DNA of 64,000 bases, taken from NCBI RefSeq assembly GCF_038022665.1, contig NZ_CP150629.1, positions 1,656,480 through 1,720,479 on the forward strand, read 5' to 3'. Every line of letters starts with the position of its first letter. Positions within the stretch are counted from its first letter, which is position 1. A program made the position numbers and the translations under genes. Source of the DNA: Methanolobus sp. WCC4. Lineage in GTDB: Archaea > Halobacteriota > Methanosarcinia > Methanosarcinales > Methanosarcinaceae. Positions 18,814 through 27,909 of the stretch are shown piece after piece. Under the pieces are notes generated by a model that saw only the letters and a list, made by a program, of their open reading frames with translations, searched no databases and was not told the origin of the DNA.

Positions 18814-20715
18814 TTATGCACTTAAATATTTATTAATCTTTTGTTTTAGTATCTCACTGATGGTCTTTCCGTCCACTTTTCCACGGACCTCTGCCATAAC
18901 TACGCCCATAAGCGGACCGACCGCCGCCATGCCTTTCTCCTTCACGAAGTCCTGACGCTCACTGATGATAGCTTCGACCATGTTCTCAACCTCGGAAATG
19001 TCAATGCTTCCAAGTCCAATCTTCTCGGCTGCATCCTTTGCACAGAGCTCTGGTTCACATGCCAGAGCACGCAACAGACCATCGATCGCTTCCTTTGCAA
19101 CACCGCCCTCTGCGATAAAGCTGCATACGTCGATGAAGTGCCTGTCCTCAAGATTGTCTATGTCGACACCGTCACGTTTCAGTTCCGGTAATGTTCCTGT
19201 AAGTGTTCTGACAACAAGTGTTGCATTGACATTCTCATTGTCACCAAGGAGTTCCATGATCTCCTCAAAGAGTGGGAGGTATGTGGAATAGGCTATCTTC
19301 TCGGCCAGTTCCCTGTGAAGCCCGAACTCGGACTCGAAGCGTTTTGCACGTTCTGTGAGCAGTTCAGGCATCTCTATGGAATCGAAATATTCAGGAGAGA
19401 TGTTGACCTGTGGCACATCTGTCTCAGGGTACATCCTTGCTGCTCCCGGAAGTGGTCTCAGGTAGGAGTTGTTACCATCCGGAAGTGCCCTGCGTGTCTC
19501 TTCTGGAACACCTTCAAGTGTTTCCTTTGCGCGGATGATCACACTTTCCATTGCACCTCTGGCACGCACCTCACGATCTGCTACCATTACCACGGCATCA
19601 TTCTCCTGTGCACCGACCTCAGCACGAAGTGCCTGTACTTCCTCTTCAGTTACACCGTAAGCCGGAAGTTCATCAGTATGGAAGATCCCTCCTACACCTG
19701 ATGTCTTTGCACGGTCGGAGAACTCGGTACCAAGACGTCTTCCCGGCTGAACTTCCCTGCCGACATATCCATCGAATCCACGGAGGAGGACAGCATAGAC
19801 CTTGCCTTTCTTGATGGTCTTCTTGATAACTTTGGACTTTGTCTCTTTGAAAATATCAGTAACATCGAATATAGTATCACAGACGGATGCGTTGCGCTCA
19901 AGCAGCTCATCTCTCATTGCAAGGAGATTGACCTGACGCTCAACTTCACGCTCTACCATTGTCTCGATCATGTCGAGTGCCTGAACACCCTTTAGTTCTA
20001 CACGTGCACCCTTTGCGATCGAGATGTTAACATCCTGGCGTATGGTTCCGAGCCCACGCTTCACTTTTCCGGTGGAACGCAGGAGCATACCGATCTGCTG
20101 CGCTGTTTCCTTTGCATGCTGTGGTGAGATGATGTCAGGGTCAGTACCTATCTCCACAAGAGGGATCCCCAGACGGTCAAGGGAGTAAATAATAGAATCT
20201 CCCTGGTCCTCTATCTTCTGGCAGGCCTCTTCCTCAAGACATAGCACACCGACACCTACAGGACCAACTGATGTATCAAGATGACCATCCTTTGCAAGGA
20301 AAGCCGTCCTCTGGAAACCGGATGTGTTGGAACCATCAACCACGATCTTACGCATCATATGGACCTGGTCCACGGGTACCATGTTGAGCAGCTTTGTGAT
20401 GCTGAGAGCAATATCAAGGGCTTCCTTATTGACCTCTGTTGGAGGCTCATCATCATTCTCCACCAGGCAGGTTGTATCATATGCCTTGTAGACGTACTTG
20501 CGTCTTAGTTTGGACTGTTCCAGGGCAGCCCTGTCGGTCTCTCCCATCTCGCTTGCAGTAGGGCGGAGATATCGGAAGAACTCGTGGTTTGATTCCTCTA
20601 TGTTCCTTATCTGTGTAGGGCACCTGCAGAACAACTTCTGTTTAGAGTCAAGTTGCTGGTGAATTTCAAGCCCGCATTTCAGGCCAAGTTCTCTGTAATC
20701 GAATTTATCACTCAT
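18814..20715 (-). CDS. gatE: Glu-tRNA(Gln) amidotransferase subunit E
   Basis: 633 residues of the GatB/GatE family. The N-terminal cradle carries [25 protein letters not shown] (Zn-binding cysteines), followed by [12 protein letters not shown]. An inserted AspRS-like domain ([20 protein letters not shown]) separates GatE from GatB, and the C-terminal helical and YqeY tail ([19 protein letters not shown]) binds tRNA. With GatD it converts Glu-tRNA(Gln) to Gln-tRNA(Gln), the archaeal route to glutaminyl-tRNA. GatD is not in this window. Start chosen at ATG 20715, with GGTGAGATC a few bases upstream. Confidence 0.96.
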   Translation of the reverse strand: MSDKFDYRELGLKCGLEIHQQLDSKQKLFCRCPTQIRNIEESNHEFFRYLRPTASEMGETDRAALEQSKLRRKYVYKAYDTTCLVENDDEPPTEVNKEALDIALSITKLLNMVPVDQVHMMRKIVVDGSNTSGFQRTAFLAKDGHLDTSVGPVGVGVLCLEEEACQKIEDQGDSIIYSLDRLGIPLVEIGTDPDIISPQHAKETAQQIGMLLRSTGKVKRGLGTIRQDVNISIAKGARVELKGVQALDMIETMVEREVERQVNLLAMRDELLERNASVCDTIFDVTDIFKETKSKVIKKTIKKGKVYAVLLRGFDGYVGREVQPGRRLGTEFSDRAKTSGVGGIFHTDELPAYGVTEEEVQALRAEVGAQENDAVVMVADREVRARGAMESVIIRAKETLEGVPEETRRALPDGNNSYLRPLPGAARMYPETDVPQVNISPEYFDSIEMPELLTERAKRFESEFGLHRELAEKIAYSTYLPLFEEIMELLGDNENVNATLVVRTLTGTLPELKRDGVDIDNLEDRHFIDVCSFIAEGGVAKEAIDGLLRALACEPELCAKDAAEKIGLGSIDISEVENMVEAIISERQDFVKEKGMAAVGPLMGVVMAEVRGKVDGKTISEILKQKINKYLSA

Positions 20716-20846
20716 GGATGATCTCACCAAATTAGTTTCGCATACGTCGGTTTACACAACAAACAGCCTCAGGATGTATAAAGTTATTGTTAGAGATTAT
20801 CAAATTAGCTCATCTTTTTCTCCATTCTAATTTGACAAGCTTTTTC

Positions 20847-21956
20847 TCACACATAATTTGCAAATGAATTTGGATTTTTGACCTTGTTTTGCAAATTTGC
20901 AATCAGCATCAATTGATAAACAACAAAGTTCATGGTAACATAGAGTTCTCTGCTTCCTTTTCTGATTGATCTAACATCAAATTTGAGAATATGCTTCACA
21001 TGCTTGTGAAACCTTTCACAATCTTGTCTTGTCCCTTTTTTCTTCTGGAATTCTGCATCCTCCATGTTCTGATTTCTTAGATACATTCCAACTTGCTTTG
21101 ACCTTCCATGTTTGTAGAGGAACTTCAATTTTCTGTTAAGTGGAAAGTGGGGGTCTCCCCCACTTTTCCACATCTTGTTCATCCAATGATTGATTCTCTC
21201 TATTCTTCCTTCCTCACTGACAACAGCATCAGAAGGAAGGGATATTGTAGGATTCACATTAAGATCATTCCAGATATCTGCGTAGTTAGTGAATGAATCA
21301 TATGCACCATCCAAAGCATATGAATCAACTTCAGGATTCAATCTTTTCAAGAACTCAATATGCTGTTCCAGTTGTGGAGAATCATGTGCCAGTCCCTTTG
21401 TATACGTCATGTACAATGGACAAGTTCCGATTAATGTGATATGCGCTTTATCCATTTTACAGTTATAATGCGGATTATAATCACTATGCTTGTCGTACCT
21501 AGAAGCTTCAATAGGTGTTGAATCTGTTTTTAGGTCCTTTGAAGATGTTAGATCTAGTATTCTCGAAGCTACTTTTTGCATTATTTCCCGGAATCCATTT
21601 TCTCCTAACCTGTATTTCACAAAGTGGTGAAGTGTTGCTCCAGTTGGCATTGAAATATCATCGTTCGTATTAACAAAACGAAGAAGCAGAGCTTCTTCAT
21701 CTGTTAGCGATGAGATAGTTTTGTCAAATGAGAGTTTTCTGAAACACATGACAATGGTGAGTTTTATCATAGAAGAAACACGATACTTGAAATGCCAGTC
21801 TTTATTGGAATAGTAGTTGTTTTCAACATGCTGTGCGATATCATCGATATTAAGAGAATGTAGCAACCGGCAAATTGACACATTATCTTTACCAACGTAG
21901 TTTCGAATGGAGTCCTCAAAGAGGACTCCTTTATACACAGTACAAATATCCTCCAT
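20847..21956 (-). CDS. IS transposase (DDE, IS4/IS5-like superfamily)
   Basis: 369 residues. The DDE triad can be placed at LKTDSTPIEASRY (first Asp), SYALDGAYDS (second Asp) and CERFHKHVKHIL (Glu), in the order and spacing of DDE_Tnp_1 enzymes. It would cut and join the element ends. The N-terminal part (YKGVLFEDSIRNYVG) is probably the DNA-binding region. Start taken at ATG 21956; an in-frame TTG at 21968 also exists. The ORF is intact, so the element may still be active. I cannot assign the exact IS subgroup from sequence alone. Confidence 0.85.
   Translation of the reverse strand: MEDICTVYKGVLFEDSIRNYVGKDNVSICRLLHSLNIDDIAQHVENNYYSNKDWHFKYRVSSMIKLTIVMCFRKLSFDKTISSLTDEEALLLRFVNTNDDISMPTGATLHHFVKYRLGENGFREIMQKVASRILDLTSSKDLKTDSTPIEASRYDKHSDYNPHYNCKMDKAHITLIGTCPLYMTYTKGLAHDSPQLEQHIEFLKRLNPEVDSYALDGAYDSFTNYADIWNDLNVNPTISLPSDAVVSEEGRIERINHWMNKMWKSGGDPHFPLNRKLKFLYKHGRSKQVGMYLRNQNMEDAEFQKKKGTRQDCERFHKHVKHILKFDVRSIRKGSRELYVTMNFVVYQLMLIANLQNKVKNPNSFANYV
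21144..21166. repeat. Perfect 10-bp hairpin inside the transposase gene
   Basis: AAAGTGGGGG-TCT-CCCCCACTTT is a perfect 10-bp inverted repeat within coding DNA. It forms a very stable stem on either strand. Confidence 0.75.
21909..21929. repeat. Perfect 9-bp hairpin near the transposase start
   Basis: GGAGTCCTC-AAA-GAGGACTCC, about 27-48 bases into the transposase reading frame. Stems near the start of IS genes can limit translation driven by read-through from outside promoters. Confidence 0.7.
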
Positions 21957-22293
21957 GAGACTGGCCAAATTTATACTATATGAATCTATTGACCTAGCTA
22001 CTGTTTTTTTTTTTGGGGGGGCGAGGTCTTAAAGAAAAAAGAGGTAAGCTTTTAAGTCAAAATTCTAATTTGATGGACTCTGTTAGCAAGGTTATCCTGA
22101 CGATATGGATAATTACCGTTCAGTCTCCATTTCTGTCAGAAGGTTATGTTTTTCCCGGATAATTAACAGAATTGTCCTTTCAAGGAACAAGAAGAGTACT
22201 GGTCAGTTATTGATATATGTGTCATATGCGGGCAGGGAAGGCCAGCGAAATACTACACTTGCAGAAAAGTATTGAAAGGTCACGGAAAAATCA

Positions 22294-22311
22294 AATGGGC
22301 AAAAGCCCATT
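22294..22311 (-). terminator. Terminator of the wHTH gene
   Basis: On the minus strand AATGGGC-TTTT-GCCCATT is followed by TGATTTTTCC. It lies 42 bases beyond the stop of the regulator at 22353, a normal place for its terminator. Confidence 0.65.
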
Positions 22312-22352
22312 AATATTATATGTTACAGTTTTAAAGAATATCAGGTCAAAGG

Positions 22353-22640
22353 TCAGCAATAATGTTTTAGTCTTTGTTGAACCTCTTTTCCTGTATCTGT
22401 TAACATATACCTTTTCCAAGTCGTTTTTTCAGGTGTAAGGCACCTTGTGATGCCTTTGATGTTGAACTCTTTCAAGGCGCGGCTTATGTTCTGCGTCGAT
22501 CTGTTCGTTTTCTGTGCAACATCGGATGCTTTGATAACCTTCTGGTTCTCTATTGATTCCATCAGCAAGACACGGCGGTCAACACTGAGTACCCATACTA
22601 TCAAATCATCGATCGGAGGAGTTGTGCGTGGATTTTCCAT
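22353..22640 (-). CDS. Small winged-helix transcriptional regulator
   Basis: 95 residues. The core (ASDVAQKTNRSTQNISRALKE) is a helix-turn-helix, and TTWKRYMLTDTGKEVQQRL is a beta-wing followed by a C-terminal helix, as in MarR/ArsR-like regulators of methanogens. No metal- or ligand-binding residues stand out. It is monocistronic, with a TATA-like TTTTTATATAGC upstream at about 22674-22685. Two copies of TCGGATTCCT (around 22697 and 22754) lie further upstream and could be operator sites. The target is unknown; nearby candidates are itself and the vht operon. Confidence 0.75.
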   Translation of the reverse strand: MENPRTTPPIDDLIVWVLSVDRRVLLMESIENQKVIKASDVAQKTNRSTQNISRALKEFNIKGITRCLTPEKTTWKRYMLTDTGKEVQQRLKHYC

Positions 22641-23183
22641 TGTTATCTCCTTTTTTGTTTTTTAGTTAGATAGCTTTTTATATAGCTTAATAGTACCTCG
22701 GATTCCTAATTCCGATACTGTTCAATATGTATCTTGATATATAAATGTATCGGATTCCTGTGTAAGGGGAATAATGTCACCCGTTGCTTTTTTTAAGTAT
22801 GTTTTCACAGTGTGAATAACATCTCATGATACATACTATTTCTATCTGTCAAAGCAACATATCTCATGACGGCAGACCCTTAAAGGAGGAATCTCCTGTT
22901 GCCAGGTTCATTCAGATGATCCTTTCATGTTCACAAGGAATGGCAGTGATCTTCTAACAAACGAACCATGTTCTCTTTTTACAAGAGTAACGGCGTTAAT
23001 TCTAGGTTCTTTTTCATATTTATCATTATTGATTAACAATTTAAGAAGATAAGGTCATATACAGCTTTTTTTAAGCATGTTTTAACTGTTTTGTCTGTCT
23101 TTTTCAATAAATGCACAGCAGATGACTTAAAAGTACAAAAAAAGTAAAATAAAGGGAGGGAAAACCACGTTAGTGAATCGATT
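22641..23183. other. Gene-free region upstream of wHTH gene and downstream of vhtD
   Basis: About 540 bases with no convincing ORF. It holds TCGGATTCCT twice (about 22697 and 22754) and two similar plus-strand stretches, GCTTTTTTTAAGTATGTTTT (about 22786) and GCTTTTTTTAAGCATGTTTT (about 23068). The latter look like TATA-containing promoters although no plus-strand gene follows. T-rich DNA at 23130-23155 (minus strand) may end vht transcription. Confidence 0.4.
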
Positions 23184-23690
23184 TTACTTTCTCATAATTT
23201 CCAGTTCATCGAGGATCAGTTGTATGGTTCTGTCAACTGAATTCTCCACTTTTTCGGAAAGAGACAGGGATAGTTCCTCTGCTTCTTCTATCTCTATGGC
23301 AAAGATCGTGATATCTTCAGGCAGATCCTGTACATGTTCAGCTATACATAGCACATCTGCAAGACTGGTATCATGCAAAGAGTACAAATTTGAAGACGAA
23401 GCCTGTTTTATGTCCTCCGGTTTGAAACGGTGCACCGATCCGACCTCTCCGGCACCTTTGGTTGCATCGACGATTATGACCTTGCTGGCATCTTCAAGCA
23501 GATTGAGGATATCAAGTCCGCTGACACCGGCATCTATCAGCTCTACGTCTTCCGGTAGTTCGTCGCGCATTTCCATAAGGCGGTTGATGATGTGGATACC
23601 TACACCATCATCACCTATAAGTGGGTTCCCGCATCCCAGTATTCTTATCGTATGATCACTCCGCTTGTGGTTGTGGCTGTGTGTCATCAT
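23184..23690 (-). CDS. vhtD: Hydrogenase maturation protease
   Basis: 168 residues of the HycI/HybD/FrcD endopeptidase family. IRILGCGNPLIGDDGVGIH carries the N-terminal GxGNxLxxDDGxG motif with a nickel-binding Asp, and ELIDAGVSGLDIL and KVIIVDATKGAG provide further conserved positions. It would clip the C-terminal tail from the VhtA precursor after nickel insertion. It is the last gene of the vhtGACD operon and its start overlaps the end of vhtC by about 35 bases. The His-rich N-terminus (THSHNHKRSDH) is unusual and may bind metal, or the true start may be slightly later. Confidence 0.92.
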   Translation of the reverse strand: MMTHSHNHKRSDHTIRILGCGNPLIGDDGVGIHIINRLMEMRDELPEDVELIDAGVSGLDILNLLEDASKVIIVDATKGAGEVGSVHRFKPEDIKQASSSNLYSLHDTSLADVLCIAEHVQDLPEDITIFAIEIEEAEELSLSLSEKVENSVDRTIQLILDELEIMRK

Positions 23691-24513
23691 CTACGTTGAT
23701 GAGGTCAACGTAGTGGTGGTCACAGAGGTCGCTCGTTCCTGTCCAGAAGATAGCCTTGTGGTACTTCCATATCTTAGGATCGAGTTCGATGATACCTACA
23801 TGTACGGTCACTTCTATGATAAAGAAGTAAGCCATCAGGAGGTGAACGGTTCGCATAAATGCAAGTGTTCCCAGGTTGAAGTATGGACCGATCATGTCAC
23901 CTGCAAGGAGTATCAGATGGCCTATAGGCAGACCAAGTAATGTCCACTGCTGATGATATAGTGGGATACCACTGATGAATACAAGTGCTACTGCAGCTCC
24001 TTCGAACACAAGAAGGAATTTTGTCATCGGGTGGAGCTTCTCAATGTATCCTCTGTTCTTTACATCGTATACGGTGTAAGCAGGGTATGGCGCCTTACCC
24101 AGATAGTTGAGCAGGATCTGCTTCATCCTCTTTGCATCGTCAGGACCGAACAGGTACCTTCTGGCTATGTGCATTGCCCTGTGAGAATATCCACGGATCC
24201 CGCCAGCCTCACATATCGCACAGTATGGACATTCGGTGGTTATGATGTTATAGGGAATAACTATCCAGTTGGCCACCATGAATACTATCGCAAAGGCCAT
24301 GTGTATATAAAGGGCTGAGTGGTAGGTCATGAACCCCCATCCAGCGTATATCTTGAATCCTGTGACCAGCAGAATGAATAAAGCAACGAGGTGGGCAAAG
24401 TGCGCCAGCCTCTCAGGAAGGGAATATCTTTCAATATGCCTTTCCCCGTGCATCTTGATAGCCTTTCTGCTGATCAGCTTTGGACATTCCGGGTCGCTTT
24501 TCTTTTCAGGCAT
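23656..24513 (-). CDS. vhtC: Vht hydrogenase cytochrome b subunit
   Basis: 285 residues with about five membrane helices: FAHLVALFILLVTGFKIYAG, MAFAVIFMVANWIVIPYNII type segments, LLVFEGAAVALVFISGIPLY, and a helix before the C-terminus. Conserved His residues within and next to these (PERLAHFAHLV, YHSALYIHMAF, TVHLLMAYF, VTVHVGI) are suitable ligands for b-hemes. It anchors VhtGA to the membrane and passes electrons from H2 to methanophenazine. Location between vhtA and vhtD matches the known vht/vho operons of Methanosarcina. Confidence 0.93.
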   Translation of the reverse strand: MPEKKSDPECPKLISRKAIKMHGERHIERYSLPERLAHFAHLVALFILLVTGFKIYAGWGFMTYHSALYIHMAFAIVFMVANWIVIPYNIITTECPYCAICEAGGIRGYSHRAMHIARRYLFGPDDAKRMKQILLNYLGKAPYPAYTVYDVKNRGYIEKLHPMTKFLLVFEGAAVALVFISGIPLYHQQWTLLGLPIGHLILLAGDMIGPYFNLGTLAFMRTVHLLMAYFFIIEVTVHVGIIELDPKIWKYHKAIFWTGTSDLCDHHYVDLINVDDDTQPQPQAE

Positions 24514-24526
24514 GTGAATTCACCCC

Positions 24527-26317
24527 TTATACTATAGTAAAGGTTCTTGGGGTTCTGTCCTTCTCTGTCAGGTCGATGGTATGGACAGCACATGCGATAC
24601 ATGGGTCAAAGGACCTTGCAGTATGCAATATACCTGTAGGGTTGGCATTGTCGACACCAAGGAGATTCTCAGCTGCAGATATCTTTGTACCCATCAAAGC
24701 CTGTTCCAGAGGACCAGGCACTCCATTCGCATCTCTTGGTGAGCAGTTCCATGTTGTTGGAACGACCATCTGGTAATTCGTGATCTTCAGGTCGGAACCT
24801 GCCTTGACCCAGTGTCCAAGTGCACCACGTGGAGCTTCCCATAGGCCGATACCACGTGAGTCCTTTGCATTCTTCAGTTCAGGGTCGACGTAGTACTTGC
24901 CGTTTGGATCAAGGTCCACGGTCACCCATTTGAGGAACTGTTCAGAAAGGATCAGGAGTTCCTGTGCCTTTGCTATCATCCTTGTGAAGCTGTTGACAGC
25001 GGAATATCCATTCTCTGAGAACAGGTTCATCAGACCGGTGGTCAGTGGTTCGTTCATTGCTAACATACGGGAGACCGGACCTACCTCACATGGTATTCCA
25101 TTGTAGCGTGGTGCCTTTATCCAGCTGTACCTGCTGTCGCTGCCACCCTCAAAGTCGATCTCACTGGCAGATGTCACAGGGTCGGTCACGCCGTCGAATG
25201 GGTGCAGAGCATCATCAGATGTATAGAATCCATGGGTTGTCTCTTCTGTGATGTATTTATGGTCGAAGCCCTTCTTCTCGAATGAACTGTTAATGAATGA
25301 AGCTGGCTGGAACGACGTCTGGCCGAATCCTACAGGGTCGTAACCATCGCCGTTCTCGACATCATAGAATACACCATATGTAAGGAAACCTACGTTTGAA
25401 TCCTCAGGGTAGGCACCGGTCCTGTCCAGCTTGAAACTGGCAGGCAGTCCAAGGGTCTTCTCTCCGATCAGTTCCGAACCGAATGCGCTGATAAGTTCAA
25501 GGTCACCCCATCCTGCATTCTGTGAGAAATTGTTGGATGAAAGGGATCTGTCAACCACACTCTGCAGGTGTTCAAGCAGGAAGTTCACAGCTTTCTGCGG
25601 GGATGATGCCCTATAGGTGTTCTCCAGCCATGTTTCATGGTCGACACCCAATGTGGAACCATCGACGAAATCCATTAATTTATGATAGTAAGCGGTAAGC
25701 TTTCCTATGTCAGCAAGTGATGGGCGATATGTGACACCACCGGCAACAGTTGACATCTGGTGTGGCATCTTTCCGCCCATGAGGGCCAATGCCTCTTCAA
25801 GATTCTTCTTCTGTTTGATGCCGTCTATGTAAGCTGTTCCCGGAGCTACGGACTCTCCATTCAGCTTATAGCTGATCGGTGCGAAACGGGAGAGAAGCTC
25901 TTTCCATAGAGCACTGCCTGTGCCCTCGACGGTATCAAGTATGTTCTTATATGCAGGGTTCACAAGGTCCGGGCCCCAGAGCACATAGATATGTGTTGCA
26001 TGGCTTGCCATTGTGTTGAGTGACTGGATGAGGTTCCTTGTCACAAGTGCATCTTTTGGTATCTGGTCCGCTACCTCATAAAGGTCATCAAGGGCATTGA
26101 CAGCTGCCAGTGATTGTGCTGTGGGGCAGATACCGCATATCCTCTGTGTGAAACGTGCAGCGTCTCTTGGATCACGGTTGACGAGCATACGCTCCATTCC
26201 CCTGAAAAGCATTCCGGAGCTCTGCGCATCTGTGATCACTCCATTCTCATTAACCTCTGTAGCTATACGAAGGTGGCCTTCGATACGTGTTAAAGGATCT
26301 ACAACAACACGGGTCAT
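24527..26317 (-). CDS. vhtA: Methanophenazine-reducing [NiFe]-hydrogenase large subunit
   Basis: 596 residues. Nickel-binding motifs are RICGICPTAQSLAA near the N-terminus and DPCIACAVHTIDLTEK near the C-terminus. The residues after the conserved His are the tail removed by VhtD. It catalyses H2 oxidation (or formation in reverse), with electrons going through VhtG and VhtC to methanophenazine. It lacks its own export signal and should travel through Tat together with VhtG. It begins three bases after the vhtG stop. The VxDPLTRIEGH motif at the N-terminus is intact, so the enzyme looks functional. Confidence 0.97.
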   Translation of the reverse strand: MTRVVVDPLTRIEGHLRIATEVNENGVITDAQSSGMLFRGMERMLVNRDPRDAARFTQRICGICPTAQSLAAVNALDDLYEVADQIPKDALVTRNLIQSLNTMASHATHIYVLWGPDLVNPAYKNILDTVEGTGSALWKELLSRFAPISYKLNGESVAPGTAYIDGIKQKKNLEEALALMGGKMPHQMSTVAGGVTYRPSLADIGKLTAYYHKLMDFVDGSTLGVDHETWLENTYRASSPQKAVNFLLEHLQSVVDRSLSSNNFSQNAGWGDLELISAFGSELIGEKTLGLPASFKLDRTGAYPEDSNVGFLTYGVFYDVENGDGYDPVGFGQTSFQPASFINSSFEKKGFDHKYITEETTHGFYTSDDALHPFDGVTDPVTSASEIDFEGGSDSRYSWIKAPRYNGIPCEVGPVSRMLAMNEPLTTGLMNLFSENGYSAVNSFTRMIAKAQELLILSEQFLKWVTVDLDPNGKYYVDPELKNAKDSRGIGLWEAPRGALGHWVKAGSDLKITNYQMVVPTTWNCSPRDANGVPGPLEQALMGTKISAAENLLGVDNANPTGILHTARSFDPCIACAVHTIDLTEKDRTPRTFTIV

Positions 26318-26319
26318 TT

Positions 26320-27480
26320 TTATTCCTCCAGTTTTTCCTTGTGTTCTTCAGCGTATTTGTCGAAAATGATCCTGCGTGCAGCATGGGCAGCCACACCGAC
26401 CGTTGCAGCACCTACTCCTATGGCTGACATGGTACCGACATTCATTCCATATGCAAGTGGCTTGTCCTCTATCATCTCATAGAATGGTGAAGCAGCATCC
26501 GGGAATCCTGGTTCACAGCATGCTATACAGGAGGAACCTGCCTGTGTGCACATACTTACTCCATTGTTCCACTTTCTCAGGCCACAGTCCGAGCGTGTGT
26601 AAGGTCCTTTACATCCGACCTTCAGCAGGCATCCCTTGCCTGAGAAGTCATCGTCCAGTATGCCTCTGTCATAGTATCCCCTGCGCGGGCAATTGTCATG
26701 CATGGAATTATCTGCCGGGAAGAAAACGAGAGGACGTTTATATGTATCCAGTACAGGATCAAGGTTGTTGATGTCTATCTTACCAAGGATCACAGCTGCG
26801 AGTGTGAGGAGTACCCAGTCAGGGTGTGTCGGACATCCGGCAATGTTTATTACAGGTTTATCGATACCGAGCTCTGAGAGCATGCCTCCATAAGGATTCT
26901 CATTAAGGTAGGCAACGCCTCTGAAATCAGTAAGTTCTTTCAGGTCGCTGTCTGATGAATTTATACCACCGTATGCAGCGCACATTCCCACTGCCAGGAT
27001 AGCAGATGCATTGCTTGCAGCCTTCTCGAATATGTCCTTGAAGGTGCGCTCTCCATACATGCAGTATTTACCGGATCCTTCCGGACCATTTGCAATGGAT
27101 CCTTCGACCACAAGTATATAGTTACCCTCTTCGATAGCTTCATCCAGGAGTATCTCTGAGTTGAGTTCTGAGGTTGATGCAGGTCTGCCATCGACGAAGA
27201 TACCCTGCTGTGCGAGCAGTGTCTCGTGGAAGGCCAGGTCAACACTGAGCTTTTCGATCGCCTGGGAAAGGTCAGGGTTGCCACCATCCAGAAGGGATGC
27301 GGAACAACCTGTGCATTCTGCTCCGTGCAGCCAGATGACCTTTGTCTTTGAGAGCTCAAGTGCTTTTGTTATCTGTGAACGGTGTATTCCTAAAAATGTG
27401 GACGCTCCTATGGCACCTACCACCTTCAGGAAAGTTCTTCTATCCATACTTAAGAAATCCTGTTTTTCTGTTTTTTCCAT
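26320..27480 (-). CDS. vhtG: Methanophenazine-reducing [NiFe]-hydrogenase small subunit
   Basis: 386 residues. The N-terminal MDRRTFLKVVGAIGASTFLG is a twin-arginine signal peptide. Iron-sulfur ligands are visible at WLHGAECTGCSASLL (proximal cluster), AGCPTHPDW, the CPRRGYYD and GCKGPYTRSDC region, and SSCIACCEPGFPD. The C-terminal hydrophobic segment (YGMNVGTMSAIGVGAATVGV) helps anchor it. It is the first gene of the vht operon and is exported with VhtA. Genes for the Tat machinery lie about 5 kb away. The start is the ATG giving MEKTEKQDFLSMDRRTFLK. Confidence 0.97.
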   Translation of the reverse strand: MEKTEKQDFLSMDRRTFLKVVGAIGASTFLGIHRSQITKALELSKTKVIWLHGAECTGCSASLLDGGNPDLSQAIEKLSVDLAFHETLLAQQGIFVDGRPASTSELNSEILLDEAIEEGNYILVVEGSIANGPEGSGKYCMYGERTFKDIFEKAASNASAILAVGMCAAYGGINSSDSDLKELTDFRGVAYLNENPYGGMLSELGIDKPVINIAGCPTHPDWVLLTLAAVILGKIDINNLDPVLDTYKRPLVFFPADNSMHDNCPRRGYYDRGILDDDFSGKGCLLKVGCKGPYTRSDCGLRKWNNGVSMCTQAGSSCIACCEPGFPDAASPFYEMIEDKPLAYGMNVGTMSAIGVGAATVGVAAHAARRIIFDKYAEEHKEKLEE

Positions 27481-27666
27481 GGGTCTAAGCTCCTGTAACC
27501 AGATAAAATTTGATCATGAATGCTTGAACGTGATTGTCATGATTGTTAACGCTAATAAAGGTTTCTGACTGTTCTTAATTTTTTATAATATTTAATAATA
27601 ATTTCTAATAGCAATATGGTTTTTAAGTAAGTATCTTTTATATACTTAAAATGCCAATTCAAAACC
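27481..27666. promoter_or_regulatory. Divergent vht / hyp promoter region
   Basis: 186 AT-rich bases between vhtG (minus) and hypC (plus). TTTTATATAC at 27636-27645 is a TATA box only about 22 bases before the hypC ATG, and no ribosome site precedes that ATG, so the hyp transcript may be leaderless. The inverted repeat TAAGTAT-N7-ATACTTA (27628-27648) flanks this box and could be a repressor site. A second AT-rich stretch near 27578-27596 (TTTTTTATAATATTT) may serve vht. Confidence 0.55.
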
Positions 27667-27909
27667 ATGTGTATTGCAATCCCCGGCAAAGTGACCGAAT
27701 TGCTGGATGAATATACTGCCATGGTCGATTTTGGAGGCGTTGAAAGGCAGATCAAGCTCGACCTTCTTGGAGAATGTGATGAGACGCTTCTTGGGCAGTA
27801 TGTCCTGGTGCATGTTGGTTATGCCATTTCTTTGCTTAGTGAAGAAGAAGGAAAAGAAACCCTCGAGCTCATAGGTGAGCTTCTGGAAGGAGAACAGGAT
27901 GTCTGTTGA
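27667..27909 (+). CDS. hypC: Hydrogenase assembly chaperone HypC
   Basis: 80 residues. The N-terminal MCIAIPGKV has the essential Cys2 (after Met removal, the first residue), and AMVDFGGVERQIKLDLL is the OB-fold core. HypC carries the iron with its CN and CO ligands together with HypD and hands it to the hydrogenase precursor. First gene of the hyp operon. Its stop overlaps the start of the downstream hypD copy (ATGTCTGTTGA). The DNA encoding its last 29 residues is included in a 403-bp tandem duplication. Confidence 0.95.
   Translation: MCIAIPGKVTELLDEYTAMVDFGGVERQIKLDLLGECDETLLGQYVLVHVGYAISLLSEEEGKETLELIGELLEGEQDVC

Larger units (their letters stand above)
20792..22081. mobile_element. Insertion sequence with DDE transposase
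   Basis: About 1.29 kb holding one transposase gene. Imperfect terminal inverted repeats are AGAGATTATCAAATTAG (20792-20808) and, reversed, AGAGTCCATCAAATTAG (22065-22081), 14 of 17 bases identical. A target duplication is not clear; GTTAG occurs next to both ends but the spacing does not fit well. Two perfect hairpins lie inside the gene, and a T11G7 run (22004-22021) sits between the transposase start and the right end. It separates gatE from the wHTH gene without breaking either. Confidence 0.75.
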
